Source: Iodobacter sp. (lineage in GTDB: Bacteria; Pseudomonadota; Gammaproteobacteria; Burkholderiales; Chitinibacteraceae). Taken from it: a DNA stretch of 49,904 bases. A program made the position numbers and the translations under genes. The stretch lies in assembly GCF_025352645.1 (NCBI RefSeq), contig NZ_JANXSO010000049.1, positions 1 through 49,904 of the forward strand, given 5' to 3'. The notes beneath the pieces were generated by a model. It saw only the letters and a program-made list of their open reading frames with translations, did no database searches and was not told where the DNA came from. Below, piece by piece: positions 9,313 through 18,111 of the stretch (its first letter is position 1; every line of letters begins with the position of its first letter).

Positions 9313-9401
9313 GTAGGGTGGGTGAGGCATTTTTTGCCTTAGCCACTGCAGCCACGGTGGGTTATGGCCGATTTCACTCAATGCGGCCTAATCCACCCTA
9401 C
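9313..9401. repeat. 89-bp inverted-repeat element with GTAGGGTGG ends
   Basis: The element begins GTAGGGTGGGTGAGGC and ends GCCTAATCCACCCTAC, so its ends are imperfect inverted copies. It fills the space between maeB and the PhaM-like gene. The same end sequence occurs at 25799-25939 and 33097-33167. It has no coding capacity and looks like a miniature transposon or a REP-type intergenic repeat. Confidence 0.7.
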
Positions 9402-9425
9402 ACCGCCCCGCATAAAGGAAACACC

Positions 9426-9671
9426 ATGAGCGAATATAACCCAAACGATCCTTTTGCTTTGTTTTCCCAGTTTTTTAAGCCTAACGCAGGGAACCCTTTT
9501 TCGCCCCCTATGTCTATCGAAGAGATAGATAAAAAAATTGCAGAATGTCGTACCGTAGAGCAGTGGCTCTCTATGCAAGTAGGCATGTTGCAAATGACCG
9601 TCAAAACCTTAGAAATGCAAAAAACGGGAATTACCGCTTTTAAACAAGGACTCGATCCTAAGGAACCATGA
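9426..9671 (+). CDS. Short PhaM-like granule-associated protein
   Basis: An 81-residue protein starting MSEYNPNDPFALFSQFFK. The core SIEEIDKKIAECRTVEQWLSMQVGMLQMTVKTLEMQ matches the central helical region of PhaM-family proteins (EIDKRI then VEQWL then L-x-M-L then TLE-x-Q). In Ralstonia, PhaM activates PHA synthase and ties granules to the nucleoid through a lysine/alanine-rich C-terminal tail. That tail is absent here, so DNA binding is unlikely. AAGGAAA precedes the ATG. The stop overlaps the mltA start (ATGA), implying translational coupling. Family assignment rests on the helical core only. Confidence 0.65.
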   Translation: MSEYNPNDPFALFSQFFKPNAGNPFSPPMSIEEIDKKIAECRTVEQWLSMQVGMLQMTVKTLEMQKTGITAFKQGLDPKEP

Positions 9672-10822
9672 TTTATTTTCGCTCTGTCCGTAGCCTCAGC
9701 CTCGCTGCATTTGCTGCGGGGCTTTTTACTGCCTGCGCAACGCCCGTTCCAACACCCTCCACGCCGCCTGAGCAAACCACGCCTGCGGCGAGCTCTCCTT
9801 ATCAGCGTAGTGATTGGCAGGCCCTACCCAATTGGCCTGGTGACGATTTAGCCACCAGCTTTGCAACTTGGCAAAAATCTTGTGCCAAACTTAAAAACGA
9901 GCCTTGGCTGGGCTTATGCAAAGAGGCCAAAGAGCTCCCCGCCTCTGCCGCGCGTGCTTTTATTGAGTCGCGCTTTATGCCTTATCAATTAAGTAATCCA
10001 GATGGCAGTCAAACCGGCCTCATTACGGGCTATTACGAACCGATTTATCCGGGCAGCTTGCAACAGAGCGCTCAAGCACGCTACCCCGTTTACGCACCAC
10101 CCAAAGACATGATTACGGTAGAGCTGGCTGAGCTGTATCCAGAGCTTAAAGGCAAACGCTTACGTGGCCGCATTGTTGGCAATAAATTACTGCCCTACTA
10201 CAGCCGCGCTGACATCGTTAAAAAAGAGATTAATGCGCCAGTATTAGCGTGGTTAGAAAGCCCAATGGATGTACAGTTTTTGCAAATCCAAGGCTCCGGC
10301 AGAGTACGCCTTGGCGGGGGCAAAGAGCTAAGGCTTGGTTATGCCGATCAAAATGGCCACCCTTACAAACCCGTTGGCCGCTGGTTAGTTGAGCAAGGCG
10401 AATTAAAAGCTGCAGATGTATCAATGCAAACCATCAGAAGCTGGGCAGATAGTCACCCCAATCGCGTAGAAAATTTACTGGATAGCAATCCAAGTTATGT
10501 GTTTTTCCGCACTCTACCTGCTTCGAATGACGGGCCGATTGGCGCGCAAAATATACCGCTTACGGCTGGTTTTAGCATTGCCGTGGATAAAAACACCATC
10601 CCGTTAGGCAGCATGACTTTTATCGCTACCGATAGGCCAGATAATGGCGGGGGAATCCATCGCCTTGTGGCCGCTCAAGATACGGGTGGGGCGATTCGTG
10701 GCACGGTGCGGGCTGATTTCTTTTGGGGCACGGGAGATGCTGCGGGGGAATTAGCGGGAAAGATGAAGCAAAATGGGCAGCTTTGGCTCTTATGGCCGAA
10801 AGATCACCCCCTGCCTCTGTAA
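9668..10822 (+). CDS. mltA: Membrane-bound lytic murein transglycosylase A
   Basis: This 384-residue lipoprotein cleaves the MurNAc-GlcNAc bond of peptidoglycan, forming 1,6-anhydro ends, at the inner face of the outer membrane. It has a signal sequence ending GLFTAC, with C23 as the likely lipidated residue, then the MltA domain (GLITGYYEP, the SRADIVKKEI region, LQIQGSGRVRL). A C-terminal 3D domain follows (IAVDKNTIPLG, LVAAQDTGGAIRGTVRADFFWG) with the family's catalytic aspartate pattern. It overlaps the PhaM-like gene by 4 bases. A long-loop hairpin follows the stop. Confidence 0.95.
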   Translation: MIYFRSVRSLSLAAFAAGLFTACATPVPTPSTPPEQTTPAASSPYQRSDWQALPNWPGDDLATSFATWQKSCAKLKNEPWLGLCKEAKELPASAARAFIESRFMPYQLSNPDGSQTGLITGYYEPIYPGSLQQSAQARYPVYAPPKDMITVELAELYPELKGKRLRGRIVGNKLLPYYSRADIVKKEINAPVLAWLESPMDVQFLQIQGSGRVRLGGGKELRLGYADQNGHPYKPVGRWLVEQGELKAADVSMQTIRSWADSHPNRVENLLDSNPSYVFFRTLPASNDGPIGAQNIPLTAGFSIAVDKNTIPLGSMTFIATDRPDNGGGIHRLVAAQDTGGAIRGTVRADFFWGTGDAAGELAGKMKQNGQLWLLWPKDHPLPL

Positions 10823-10823
10823 A

Positions 10824-10877
10824 ATTAAATGCCGGTTTTTATGCAATATATTTTGCAGTCATTGACCGGCATTTAAT
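10824..10877. terminator. Long-loop hairpin between mltA and the porin gene
   Basis: A perfect 13-bp stem (10824-10836 with 10865-10877) encloses a 28-base loop that itself can pair TGCAA with TTGCA. It sits between convergent genes. A T run follows on neither strand, so it is at best a weak bidirectional terminator or an mRNA-stabilising 3' hairpin. Confidence 0.5.
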
Positions 10878-10888
10878 GCGCTAAATAA

Positions 10889-11407
10889 TTAAAAGTGGTA
10901 ATCAAAACCCAGCATTGCAATCGTTACTTTTGCTTTATTAAAATAATTGCTTTCCAGCTTTATGCCCCAGCTTGTGCCCAGAGCCAAACGTAGTGCTAAG
11001 CCTAGATTAGCATCTGTTTCGTCATAATCTGACTGTGCACGCAAAGAACTCTCCATTCTAGTGCGGCCAATACCTAATTTACCCAGCAAATCAAAGCGCT
11101 CATTGATCGGTAAAATACCGACTGCATTTACTCCATAATTATAGCTAGGTGTAAATTCTTGATCTGTTGTAAACCGCATCAGGTTGCGAGAAAACCCCAA
11201 ACCAACCAGTTGCCCTTCAATGGCAAAGTTTCGATTAAACTGATAACCAATTCGTGTGGCAAAGCTAATATCATTGACATCGTTAGTTTCTTTTGCTGCA
11301 GAATAATGCGACCAACCTGAATCAACATTAATATATACGCCAGATTTGATATCCGCATTCGAGTAACTTGTTATCAGACATAAAGTTAATGCACAGAGTA
11401 AACGCAT
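10889..11407 (-). CDS. Outer-membrane beta-barrel protein (OmpA-like transmembrane domain)
   Basis: The 172-residue protein has a signal peptide (about 1-18, ending YSNA). Alternating hydrophobic strands follow (GVYINVDSGWSHY, FATRIGYQF, FAIEGQLVGLGF, YGVNAVGILPI, LGLALRLALG), and it ends in phenylalanine, as outer-membrane barrels do. The pattern fits an eight-stranded OmpA/OmpX-like barrel. No C-terminal peptidoglycan-binding domain is present, so it is a bare barrel. TAAGGG lies 5 bases before the ATG. It is monocistronic and convergent with mltA. Ligand and function are unknown. Confidence 0.8.
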   Translation of the reverse strand: MRLLCALTLCLITSYSNADIKSGVYINVDSGWSHYSAAKETNDVNDISFATRIGYQFNRNFAIEGQLVGLGFSRNLMRFTTDQEFTPSYNYGVNAVGILPINERFDLLGKLGIGRTRMESSLRAQSDYDETDANLGLALRLALGTSWGIKLESNYFNKAKVTIAMLGFDYHF

Positions 11408-12214
11408 GCTAGCCCTTAGATGGATTTAGATTTTATACCGAGGGTATATATTAGCAAAAATTACAAATTAAACACAAATACTTTCTAATTTCTTTCTTAA
11501 AACAAAAAAATAAGCAGATGCTTTCGTTGTATCTACAGTCATCGCTAAAAAATACCTTTCCTCACTAGCCGTCATGCTTTATATAAATAATGTGGCGTTC
11601 AAGGAGACGCTCAAATCGCTATCGAGGGACTTAAGTAGCGGCATGTAGATTCAAGCTTAAGCCGTGTTTTATGCAATAAAATTAAAACAAAAAAACAAAC
11701 AACAGCATCAAGCTATGCTATAAATATCACAGACACCTTGTCTCTACCTTAGGTGTTTTGCTAGCATAAATTTACGTGAACCTTCTGCTTGCGAAAGCAA
11801 CAAGGCATCCCAAATTAAGCTCTGACTAAATCTGATGTTTTTTCGGTTTTTTTACCCACTTAGCTATAGAATTGGTGCAATAAATGTAAGAGCCTTATAC
11901 AATCTGAGCCAATCAATGAAAGCGAATCTCGTAAGGGATGCAATTCATGCAATCCTGATCGGCACACCGACCCAAGGTCTTTAATTTGCCAAGTCTAAAT
12001 AGCATTTGGCCATTGTGTCGCTTCATTGTAATAAACAGAATTAATATGCATTTTTAGATATACACCTAAGTAACTCATTTTAATAAATGCACTAGCAAGC
12101 TGATCGCATGCAATTTTTGCAGCGTTATTTTCAATTTGCCATTTTTACGATATTTGAAGAGAGTAGCCTTGTTTCTCTTTTAATCGAATCATCGATAAGT
12201 AACCATTCTTAGAA
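11408..12214. other. 807-bp AT-rich intergenic region
   Basis: No RNA gene, full-length ORF or clear repeat was recognised. An open stretch without a good start runs to a stop at 11646-11648 (it includes KKYLSSLAVMLYINN) and may be a gene remnant. The region must hold the divergent promoters of the barrel gene (minus strand) and the small unknown gene at 12215. It is much longer than those need. Confidence 0.5.
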
Positions 12215-12526
12215 ATGGCCCTTCAAAAGGTATCAAGCAGTTTGAAAGACTTAAATCAAAAAAAACCACTCCCTCATCCTTCGGTTTTATTTTACAGCCC
12301 AGATGAGGAGCGACCAGAGCCAGAGGCTTGGCACACCATGCGCCAAACTGATGAATCCGCCTTAGCAAAGAAGCTAGCACGTCAACAATTAAGGCGTGCC
12401 GCTTGGGAAAAAATCAGCGTCAAAGCGCGGCAACTTGCAATTGACCCTGATGCTTTATATGAATGGGTAGTAGAAGAAGTGGCCCTTAAAGCGCAAACCA
12501 CACGATCACCATGGTCTGCATTCTAA
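12215..12526 (+). CDS. Conserved-looking hypothetical protein
   Basis: A 103-residue charged, probably soluble protein, not recognised. The N-terminal third is basic and proline-containing (DLNQKKPLPHPSVLFYSPDEERPEPEAW). The rest is helical (LAKKLARQQLRRAAWEKISVKARQL, then DPDALYEWVVEEVALKAQ). There is no signal peptide or membrane segment. The codon pattern and absence of competing frames favour a real gene; the ribosome binding site is poor. It ends 9 bases from the stop of the convergent ABC exporter, with no terminator between. Confidence 0.6.
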   Translation: MALQKVSSSLKDLNQKKPLPHPSVLFYSPDEERPEPEAWHTMRQTDESALAKKLARQQLRRAAWEKISVKARQLAIDPDALYEWVVEEVALKAQTTRSPWSAF

Positions 12527-12535
12527 TAAGTGATC

Positions 12536-14305
12536 TTAATCAGTACTATTGTCTTCGTCGCCTTGTTGTAGCTGCCACATCCTTGCGTAATTAGCACCTA
12601 GCTCCAATAAATCTCGATGGCGGCCTCGCTCAACGATTTGTCCTTGCTCCATAACAAGGATTTCATCAGCTTCGGCGACTGTAGATAAGCGATGGGCAAC
12701 AATTAAAGTAGTGCGATTGGCAGAGATTTCTTTAAGCTCGGCCTGAATTGCCTTTTCGGTACGAGAATCAAGTGCAGAAGTGGCTTCATCAAAAATTAAA
12801 ATAGGTGGGTTTTTAAGAATGGTGCGCGCAATTGCAACGCGCTGCTTTTCTCCGCCCGATAATTTTAATCCGCGCTCACCAACCAAAGTATCAAACCCAT
12901 CTGGTAAGGATTGAATAAACTCGTATATATGTGCAGATTTAGCCGCTTGAATCACTTCATCACGGCTTGCCGTTGGCTGACCATAGGCAATATTATAATA
13001 AATACTGTCGTTAAATAGCACCGTATCCTGCGGCACAATCCCAATATGCGCACGCAAGCTCACTTGATTAAGCTCACGCAAATCAACGCCATTAATGCTT
13101 ATCCCTCCTTGGCTCACATCATAAAAACGATAGAGCAATCGGGATAACGTTGATTTCCCCGCGCCTGAGCTACCTACCACGGCAACTGTTTTCCCTGTCG
13201 GGATAACAAAGCTCACATTGTGCAAAATCTGCCGATTAGGCTCATAAGAGAAATCAACATGATCAAAACAAATGGATGCTGATTGCGTATTTAATATTTG
13301 TGCGGTTTCAATGTCTTTAACTTCGGCATTTTGGCCCATTAAATTAAACATCTTTTCCATATCGGCCAAAGAATGTTTGATTTCACGATAGACAAAGCCT
13401 AAAAAATTAAGCGGCGCATAAAGCTGCAATAAAAAAGCATTGACCAAGACTAAATCACCTAGGGTCATGGTGCCTTTTACTACACCATCCGCGGCCAAGC
13501 CCACTAATAATGTGACGCCTAGCGCAATAATAATTGCCTGCCCAGCATTTAAAAATGACAATGAAACTTGGTTTTTAACGGCGGCAGTTTCCCATACTTT
13601 AAGGCTGGCATCATAGCGATCTGCCTCCCAGCGCTCATTATTAAAATATTTAACCGTTTCATAATTTAATAGGCTATCTACTGCACGAGTATTGGCTTTT
13701 GAATCCATATCATTCATGGTGCGGCGAAAATGCATGCGCCATTCAGTAATGCCAAGGGTAAATACAATATATAAAACAATAGTTCCAAAGGTGATAACTG
13801 AAAACCAAACATCATATTTTTTTAATAAAATACCAGCCACTAGCAAAATTTCAACCAGCGTTGGCAAAATATTAAATAAGGTAAAGTTAAGCAAAAAGGA
13901 AATCCCTTTTGTGCCACGATCAATATCTCGGCTCATGCCCCCAGTTTGCCGCTCTAAATGAAAGCGCAAACTCAGACGGTGCAAATGCTCAAAGACTTGC
14001 ATCGCCACTTTGCGAATAGCCCCTTGCGTGACTTTAGCAAACACTGCATCGCGCATTTCGCCAAATACCGAGGCACAGAGCCGTAATGCGCCATAACTAA
14101 GCACAAGGCTAAGCGGCAATACCAGTGGCGCATGTTTTGGATCTAGGCCATCCACAATCCCTTTTAAAACCAAGGGAATAGAGACGTTGGCAAATTTAGC
14201 CAAAATTAATAGAGATAAAGCCAGAATAACCCGCGTTTTATACTGCCAAAGATAGGGCAAAAGAGTAGATAGCGTCTGCCAATCATTTCGACGAGATTGC
14301 GTCAT
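12536..14305 (-). CDS. Atm1/ABCB7-type ABC exporter (fused permease and ATPase)
   Basis: The 589-residue half-transporter has six predicted membrane helices followed by an ATPase domain. It has GSSGAGKST (Walker A, about 376-384), LSGGEKQRVAIAR (signature), ILIFDEATSALD (Walker B) and VAHRLST (H-loop). The membrane part carries GGMSRDIDRGTKGISF, and SLLNYETVKYFNNE lies between helices. These mark the Atm1/heavy-metal-tolerance group rather than MsbA. Bacterial Atm1 proteins export glutathione conjugates, including metal-glutathione complexes. GGAAACAC precedes the ATG. A hairpin separates it from upstream apaG, so it probably has its own promoter. Confidence 0.88.
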   Translation of the reverse strand: MTQSRRNDWQTLSTLLPYLWQYKTRVILALSLLILAKFANVSIPLVLKGIVDGLDPKHAPLVLPLSLVLSYGALRLCASVFGEMRDAVFAKVTQGAIRKVAMQVFEHLHRLSLRFHLERQTGGMSRDIDRGTKGISFLLNFTLFNILPTLVEILLVAGILLKKYDVWFSVITFGTIVLYIVFTLGITEWRMHFRRTMNDMDSKANTRAVDSLLNYETVKYFNNERWEADRYDASLKVWETAAVKNQVSLSFLNAGQAIIIALGVTLLVGLAADGVVKGTMTLGDLVLVNAFLLQLYAPLNFLGFVYREIKHSLADMEKMFNLMGQNAEVKDIETAQILNTQSASICFDHVDFSYEPNRQILHNVSFVIPTGKTVAVVGSSGAGKSTLSRLLYRFYDVSQGGISINGVDLRELNQVSLRAHIGIVPQDTVLFNDSIYYNIAYGQPTASRDEVIQAAKSAHIYEFIQSLPDGFDTLVGERGLKLSGGEKQRVAIARTILKNPPILIFDEATSALDSRTEKAIQAELKEISANRTTLIVAHRLSTVAEADEILVMEQGQIVERGRHRDLLELGANYARMWQLQQGDEDNSTD

Positions 14306-14323
14306 GTGTTTCCAAATAAATGT

Positions 14324-14347
14324 GGGCGTTGATATGACTCAACGCCC
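14324..14347 (-). terminator. Hairpin downstream of apaG
   Basis: A perfect 9-bp stem (14324-14332 with 14339-14347) has a 6-base loop. On the minus strand it follows apaG and is trailed by a T-rich but broken stretch, so it is probably the apaG terminator. It lies only 19 bases before the exporter start. Confidence 0.6.
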
Positions 14348-14436
14348 AAGATAAACAAGCAAAGTGGCAAGCCAGCCTTTACTCCCTATTTTACCGCGCA
14401 TGGCAGAGTGACCCTAGCACGGCTACAGCATGGCCG

Positions 14437-14820
14437 TTAATGCAATGTGCGTGGCATAGCCAGCACAAACGAGGGGATTTCTGCATCAAACTGATTGCCG
14501 TCTGCTGCCTGCATGCGATAATTACCCTGCATTGAGCCTACGGGCGTTGCAATACTGGCGCTACTCATATATTCAAAATGCTGACCTGGCTCTAACACGG
14601 GCTGCTCGCCTACTACGCCATCACCTTGCACTTCTTGTATGCGATCCTCCATATCGGTAATCACCCAGTGACGGCTCAATAACTGAGCCGCAGCGGTGCC
14701 GGTGTTAGTAATCGTGATGCGGTAGGCAAAGGCATAACGATCTGCCACCTCATCCGATTGCTCTGGAAGGTAAAACGCTTCGGCGTGAACCAACACGCTA
14801 TAAACAGGAGAATCACTCAT
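14437..14820 (-). CDS. apaG: ApaG domain protein
   Basis: The 127-residue protein matches ApaG, a small beta-sandwich protein with a fibronectin III-like fold. It has YAFAYRITITNTGTAAAQLLSRHWVITD, then GVVGEQPVLEPGQHFEYMSSA and the glycine-rich MQGNYRM. Length is normal. ApaG is linked genetically to cobalt and magnesium resistance in enterobacteria, but its biochemical role is unresolved. In E. coli it sits with ksgA and apaH; here it is separate and divergent from rpe. Confidence 0.95.
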   Translation of the reverse strand: MSDSPVYSVLVHAEAFYLPEQSDEVADRYAFAYRITITNTGTAAAQLLSRHWVITDMEDRIQEVQGDGVVGEQPVLEPGQHFEYMSSASIATPVGSMQGNYRMQAADGNQFDAEIPSFVLAMPRTLH

Positions 14821-14927
14821 TCTTTACAGTTCTTGTGGTCATTGATGAAGAGAATATTACCAAGCTCAAGGCTACAGAGGTAAGGTATCCGTTAAAATGA
14901 GTGATATACCCTGAAATGGAGCTGGTT

Positions 14928-15602
14928 ATGACAGATTTTCGTATTGCACCAAGCATTCTTGCCGCTGACTTTGCACGTTTAGGCGAAGAAGTTAAAAATG
15001 TGATCGCCGCTGGCGCAGATATGATTCATTTTGATGTAATGGATAATCATTACGTCCCCAATCTTTCAATGGGCCCGATGTTTTGTGAGGCCATTCGCCC
15101 CTACACTACCGCCCCCATTGATGTGCATCTTATGGTTAAACCCGTTGATCGCATCATTCCTGATTTTGCCAAGGCGGGCGCAAATATCATCACCTTTCAC
15201 CCCGAAGCCTCCGAGCATGTTGATCGCTCACTTGGCCTGATTAAAGAACACGGCTGTAAGGCAGGCTTAGTGTTTAATCCTGCAACGCCCCTTCATTATT
15301 TAGATTATGTTATGGATAAAATCGACATGATTTTATTAATGTCCGTCAATCCAGGCTATGGCGGGCAAAGTTTTATCCCAGGCGTTTTAGCCAAGGCTAA
15401 AGCAGCACGTGCACGGATTGATGCCTACACGGCACAAACAGGGCGTGAGATTTGGCTAGAAATCGATGGCGGTGTAAACACGGCCAATATTGCTGAAATT
15501 GCGGCTGCAGGTGTAGATACATTTGTGGCAGGCTCCGCCATTTTTGGCAAGCCCGATTACAAAGCGGTTATCGATCAAATGCGTGCCGAGCTGGCTAAGT
15601 AA
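14928..15602 (+). CDS. rpe: Ribulose-phosphate 3-epimerase
   Basis: This 224-residue TIM-barrel enzyme interconverts ribulose 5-phosphate and xylulose 5-phosphate in the pentose phosphate pathway. Landmarks are [30 protein letters not shown] (metal-binding His and Asp), [18 protein letters not shown] and LEIDGGVN. The ATG at 14928 is chosen over an in-frame GTG at 14901 because homologues start just before [10 protein letters not shown] and GGAG lies suitably upstream. Its stop overlaps the next gene start by one base (TAATG). It heads a three-gene set ending in gph. Confidence 0.96.
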   Translation: MTDFRIAPSILAADFARLGEEVKNVIAAGADMIHFDVMDNHYVPNLSMGPMFCEAIRPYTTAPIDVHLMVKPVDRIIPDFAKAGANIITFHPEASEHVDRSLGLIKEHGCKAGLVFNPATPLHYLDYVMDKIDMILLMSVNPGYGGQSFIPGVLAKAKAARARIDAYTAQTGREIWLEIDGGVNTANIAEIAAAGVDTFVAGSAIFGKPDYKAVIDQMRAELAK

Positions 15603-15952
15603 TGCAATTACTCCATAACCCACGCTGCTCTAAAAGCCGAGAAGTCCTTGCTGCACTGACGGCCAAAGACTTACAGCCAGAAATCATTGACTACCTTAAG
15701 CAGCCGCTTGATGAAGCGCAGATTCGCCAGTTATTAAATCAGCTAGGTATCAGCGCATTGGCTTTGGTTCGCAGCAAAGAAACCCTGTGGCAAGAGCAGT
15801 ACGCCGAACAGGCGCTAGACGAAGCCGCAATCATTGCGGTATTGGCCAAGCATCCCAAGCTGATTGAGCGCCCTATTCTTATCTATCAAGGCCGTGCTGC
15901 AATTGGCCGGCCATTAGAAAATATTTTTACCCTATTGGACACACCCGTATGA
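15602..15952 (+). CDS. arsC: ArsC-family (glutaredoxin-type) arsenate reductase-like protein
   Basis: The 116-residue thioredoxin-fold protein has the family cysteine C9 in HNPRCSKSRE and all three arginines that bind oxyanion in plasmid ArsC (R57 in LVRSKE, R90 in ERPILI, R103 in IGRP). It is therefore likely catalytically competent with glutathione and glutaredoxin. Chromosomal members outside ars operons (such as YfgD) often have no proven arsenate role. It overlaps rpe by 1 base and gph by 4, so all three are translated together. No other ars gene is present. Confidence 0.88.
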   Translation: MQLLHNPRCSKSREVLAALTAKDLQPEIIDYLKQPLDEAQIRQLLNQLGISALALVRSKETLWQEQYAEQALDEAAIIAVLAKHPKLIERPILIYQGRAAIGRPLENIFTLLDTPV

Positions 15953-16617
15953 GTATCAGAGCCTTTGCTTTTGATTTAGATGGCACCTTAGCCGATTCGA
16001 TCCCCGATCTTGCCCACGCTGCCAACGCCGCCCGTAGCGATGCTGGCCTTGCAACGCTGGATGTAGCGTTAATTGAGAGTTTTGTGGGTGACGGCACGGA
16101 AAGCCTTGTCGCCCGCGCCATGACTGCAGATATGGCCGCCAATTTCACGGGCAGCCAAGCCCAAAAAGAAGCGCTTGCTCGTTTTGATCTGCATTATCAA
16201 GCAGGGCTAACGCTTAAAACCAAGCTCTATCCTGGCGTTGCCAATACCTTGAACGAATTGCACGATTGCGGCTATCGTCTGGCTATTATCACCAACAAGC
16301 CTGAGCGCTTTACGCTACCTTTATTAAAAGAGCTGGGCATTGATCAGGTATTTGAAGTCATCGTCAGTGGTGATTCATTAGCAAGCCGCAAGCCAAATGC
16401 CGAGCCTTTACTGCACGTCATGCAAAAAATGGGCGTAAGCGCTGCTGAGCTATTAATGGTGGGCGATTCTAAAAACGATATTCTGGCGGCACGCGCAGCC
16501 GGATGTAAGGTGGCGTTTGTCAGCTATGGCTACGGTGTGAGCGCCAATATGCCTGAAGCAGACGTCACAATCGGCCGTTTTGATGAGTTAATGACTTGGT
16601 TAGAAGCACAAGATTAA
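15949..16617 (+). CDS. gph: Phosphoglycolate phosphatase
   Basis: This 222-residue HAD-superfamily phosphatase removes phosphate from 2-phosphoglycolate, a by-product of DNA repair and oxidative damage. Motif I is FAFDLDGTLADS with nucleophile D9 and acid D11, motif II IITNKPE, motif III lysine in SRKPNAEP, and motif IV MVGDSKNDILAARAAG. It is the usual partner of rpe in proteobacteria. It overlaps the ArsC gene by ATGA. A bidirectional terminator follows. Confidence 0.94.
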   Translation: MSIRAFAFDLDGTLADSIPDLAHAANAARSDAGLATLDVALIESFVGDGTESLVARAMTADMAANFTGSQAQKEALARFDLHYQAGLTLKTKLYPGVANTLNELHDCGYRLAIITNKPERFTLPLLKELGIDQVFEVIVSGDSLASRKPNAEPLLHVMQKMGVSAAELLMVGDSKNDILAARAAGCKVAFVSYGYGVSANMPEADVTIGRFDELMTWLEAQD

Positions 16618-16649
16618 TTTTTTTTTAATATCGTATGCAACACCCAAGA

Positions 16650-16674
16650 AAAAACCCGCCAATGGCGGGTTTTT
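16650..16674. terminator. Bidirectional terminator between gph and folA
   Basis: AAAAACCCGCC at 16650-16660 pairs with GGCGGGTTTTT at 16664-16674 around a 3-base loop. It sits between convergent gph and folA and serves both. Confidence 0.92.
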
Positions 16675-16683
16675 CAGTGCAAG

Positions 16684-17163
16684 TTAAATTCGCCGATATT
16701 CAACGTAGGCAAATTCAATGCCTTTAGCGCTTAACTGAGGCTGCCTCGATACTTCTTTCCATTCTGCTTTATTAAACTCAGGAAAATAAGCATCTCCAAC
16801 AGGGCTTAATGCCACCTCTGTTAAATAAAGCACATTGGCCAAAGCTAAAGCGCGGGTATAGATTTCGCCCCCACCAATAACAAACAGTTTTTCATGCCCC
16901 TCTGCGGCGACCAAAGCGTCTTCAATGCTGACATAAGCCGTTGCCCCAGCCGCTTGCCACTCTGGGCTTCGTGTCAGCACCCAATGTGGGCGTCCTGGCA
17001 AAAGCCCAGGTAAAGACTCAAATGTCTTACGCCCCATCAGCATGGGCGAGCCCATCGTCAGCGCTTTAAAGTTTTTTAGATCTTCAGGCAAAGACCAAGG
17101 CAGCCGGTTTTCTATCCCAATAACACCGTTTTGCGCAACTGCAGCAATAATTGCAATATCCAT
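16684..17163 (-). CDS. folA: Dihydrofolate reductase
   Basis: This 159-residue enzyme reduces dihydrofolate to tetrahydrofolate with NADPH. It shows IAAVAQNGVIGIENRLPWSLPEDLKNF (Met20 loop region with the catalytic acid E27 or D28 position), MGRKTFESLP, LPGRPHWVLTR and the cofactor loop FVIGGGEIY. Length is standard. AAGGAAG precedes the ATG. It follows thyA by 87 bases on the same strand, the common pairing of dTMP synthesis with regeneration of the folate it oxidises. Confidence 0.96.
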   Translation of the reverse strand: MDIAIIAAVAQNGVIGIENRLPWSLPEDLKNFKALTMGSPMLMGRKTFESLPGLLPGRPHWVLTRSPEWQAAGATAYVSIEDALVAAEGHEKLFVIGGGEIYTRALALANVLYLTEVALSPVGDAYFPEFNKAEWKEVSRQPQLSAKGIEFAYVEYRRI

Positions 17164-17250
17164 CTTTCTTCCTTATTCCATCTTCATTTCAAAAGCAGGC
17201 AAGAAAGCGGCCTTGCTTGCCGATCCGTGCTAGCCAGAATACTTTTGAAA

Positions 17251-18072
17251 TCAAACCGCGATTGGGGCTTTAATAGCCGGATAAGGGTCGTAAGCTTCCA
17301 AGGTAAAATCTTCAAGTTCAAAATCAAAAATATCTTTTTTCGCTGGGTTGAGCTTCATAAGGGGCAAAGCACGGGGCGAGCGGGAAAGCTGCTCTTTGAC
17401 TTGATCAAAGTGATTGCTATAGATGTGGCAATCGCCACCTGTCCAAACAAAATCCCCCACTTGCAGATCACACGTTTGCGCCAACATCATCACCAGCATG
17501 GCGTAAGAAGCAATATTAAATGGCACACCCAAGAAAATATCGGCGCTACGCTGATAGAGCTGGCACGATAGCTTGCCGCGCTGATCCGCGTCCCCAGCTT
17601 GCGCAGGCGCTACGTAAAATTGAAAGAAAGCATGGCAAGGTGGCAGAGCCATTTTATCCAGCTCACCCACATTCCATGCCGACACAATAATTCGGCGGGA
17701 ATCTGGATTGGTTTTTAACTGCTGCACAACTTCGCTTATTTGATCGATATGACGACCATCAGCGGTTGGCCAACTACGCCACTGCGAACCATAAATGGGG
17801 CCCAATTCGCCATCGGCAGCCGCCCATTCGTTCCAGATTTTTACGCCGCGCTCTTGCAACCAATTCACATTGGTTTCACCACGTAAAAACCACAGCAATT
17901 CGTAAGTAATCGATTTTAAATGTGTTTTTTTAGTGGTAACGAGAGGGAAACCATCGGCTAAATTAAAGCGCATTTGATAGCCAAATACACTCACCGTACC
18001 GGTACCCGTACGGTCTTCTTTCCTGACTCCGTGGTCTAAAACATGCTGTAGCAGGTCAAGATATTGACGCAT
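17251..18072 (-). CDS. thyA: Thymidylate synthase
   Basis: The 273-residue enzyme methylates dUMP to dTMP using methylene-tetrahydrofolate. It shows [17 protein letters not shown], the catalytic C146 in [32 protein letters not shown] and GDCHIYSNH. It is slightly longer than the 264-residue E. coli enzyme because of a short insert after the active-site strand ([12 protein letters not shown], about 155-166). It lies upstream of folA and probably forms an operon with it. Confidence 0.97.
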   Translation of the reverse strand: MRQYLDLLQHVLDHGVRKEDRTGTGTVSVFGYQMRFNLADGFPLVTTKKTHLKSITYELLWFLRGETNVNWLQERGVKIWNEWAAADGELGPIYGSQWRSWPTADGRHIDQISEVVQQLKTNPDSRRIIVSAWNVGELDKMALPPCHAFFQFYVAPAQAGDADQRGKLSCQLYQRSADIFLGVPFNIASYAMLVMMLAQTCDLQVGDFVWTGGDCHIYSNHFDQVKEQLSRSPRALPLMKLNPAKKDIFDFELEDFTLEAYDPYPAIKAPIAV

Positions 18073-18111
18073 AAAAAGGGTCCATAGTGAATTCGTTAGG
18101 GCCGAAGTTTA

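Noticed and set aside
11510-11648. Open stretch in the 11408-12214 gap
   Set aside because: No start codon with a ribosome site and no recognised family; kept only as a note on the intergenic region.
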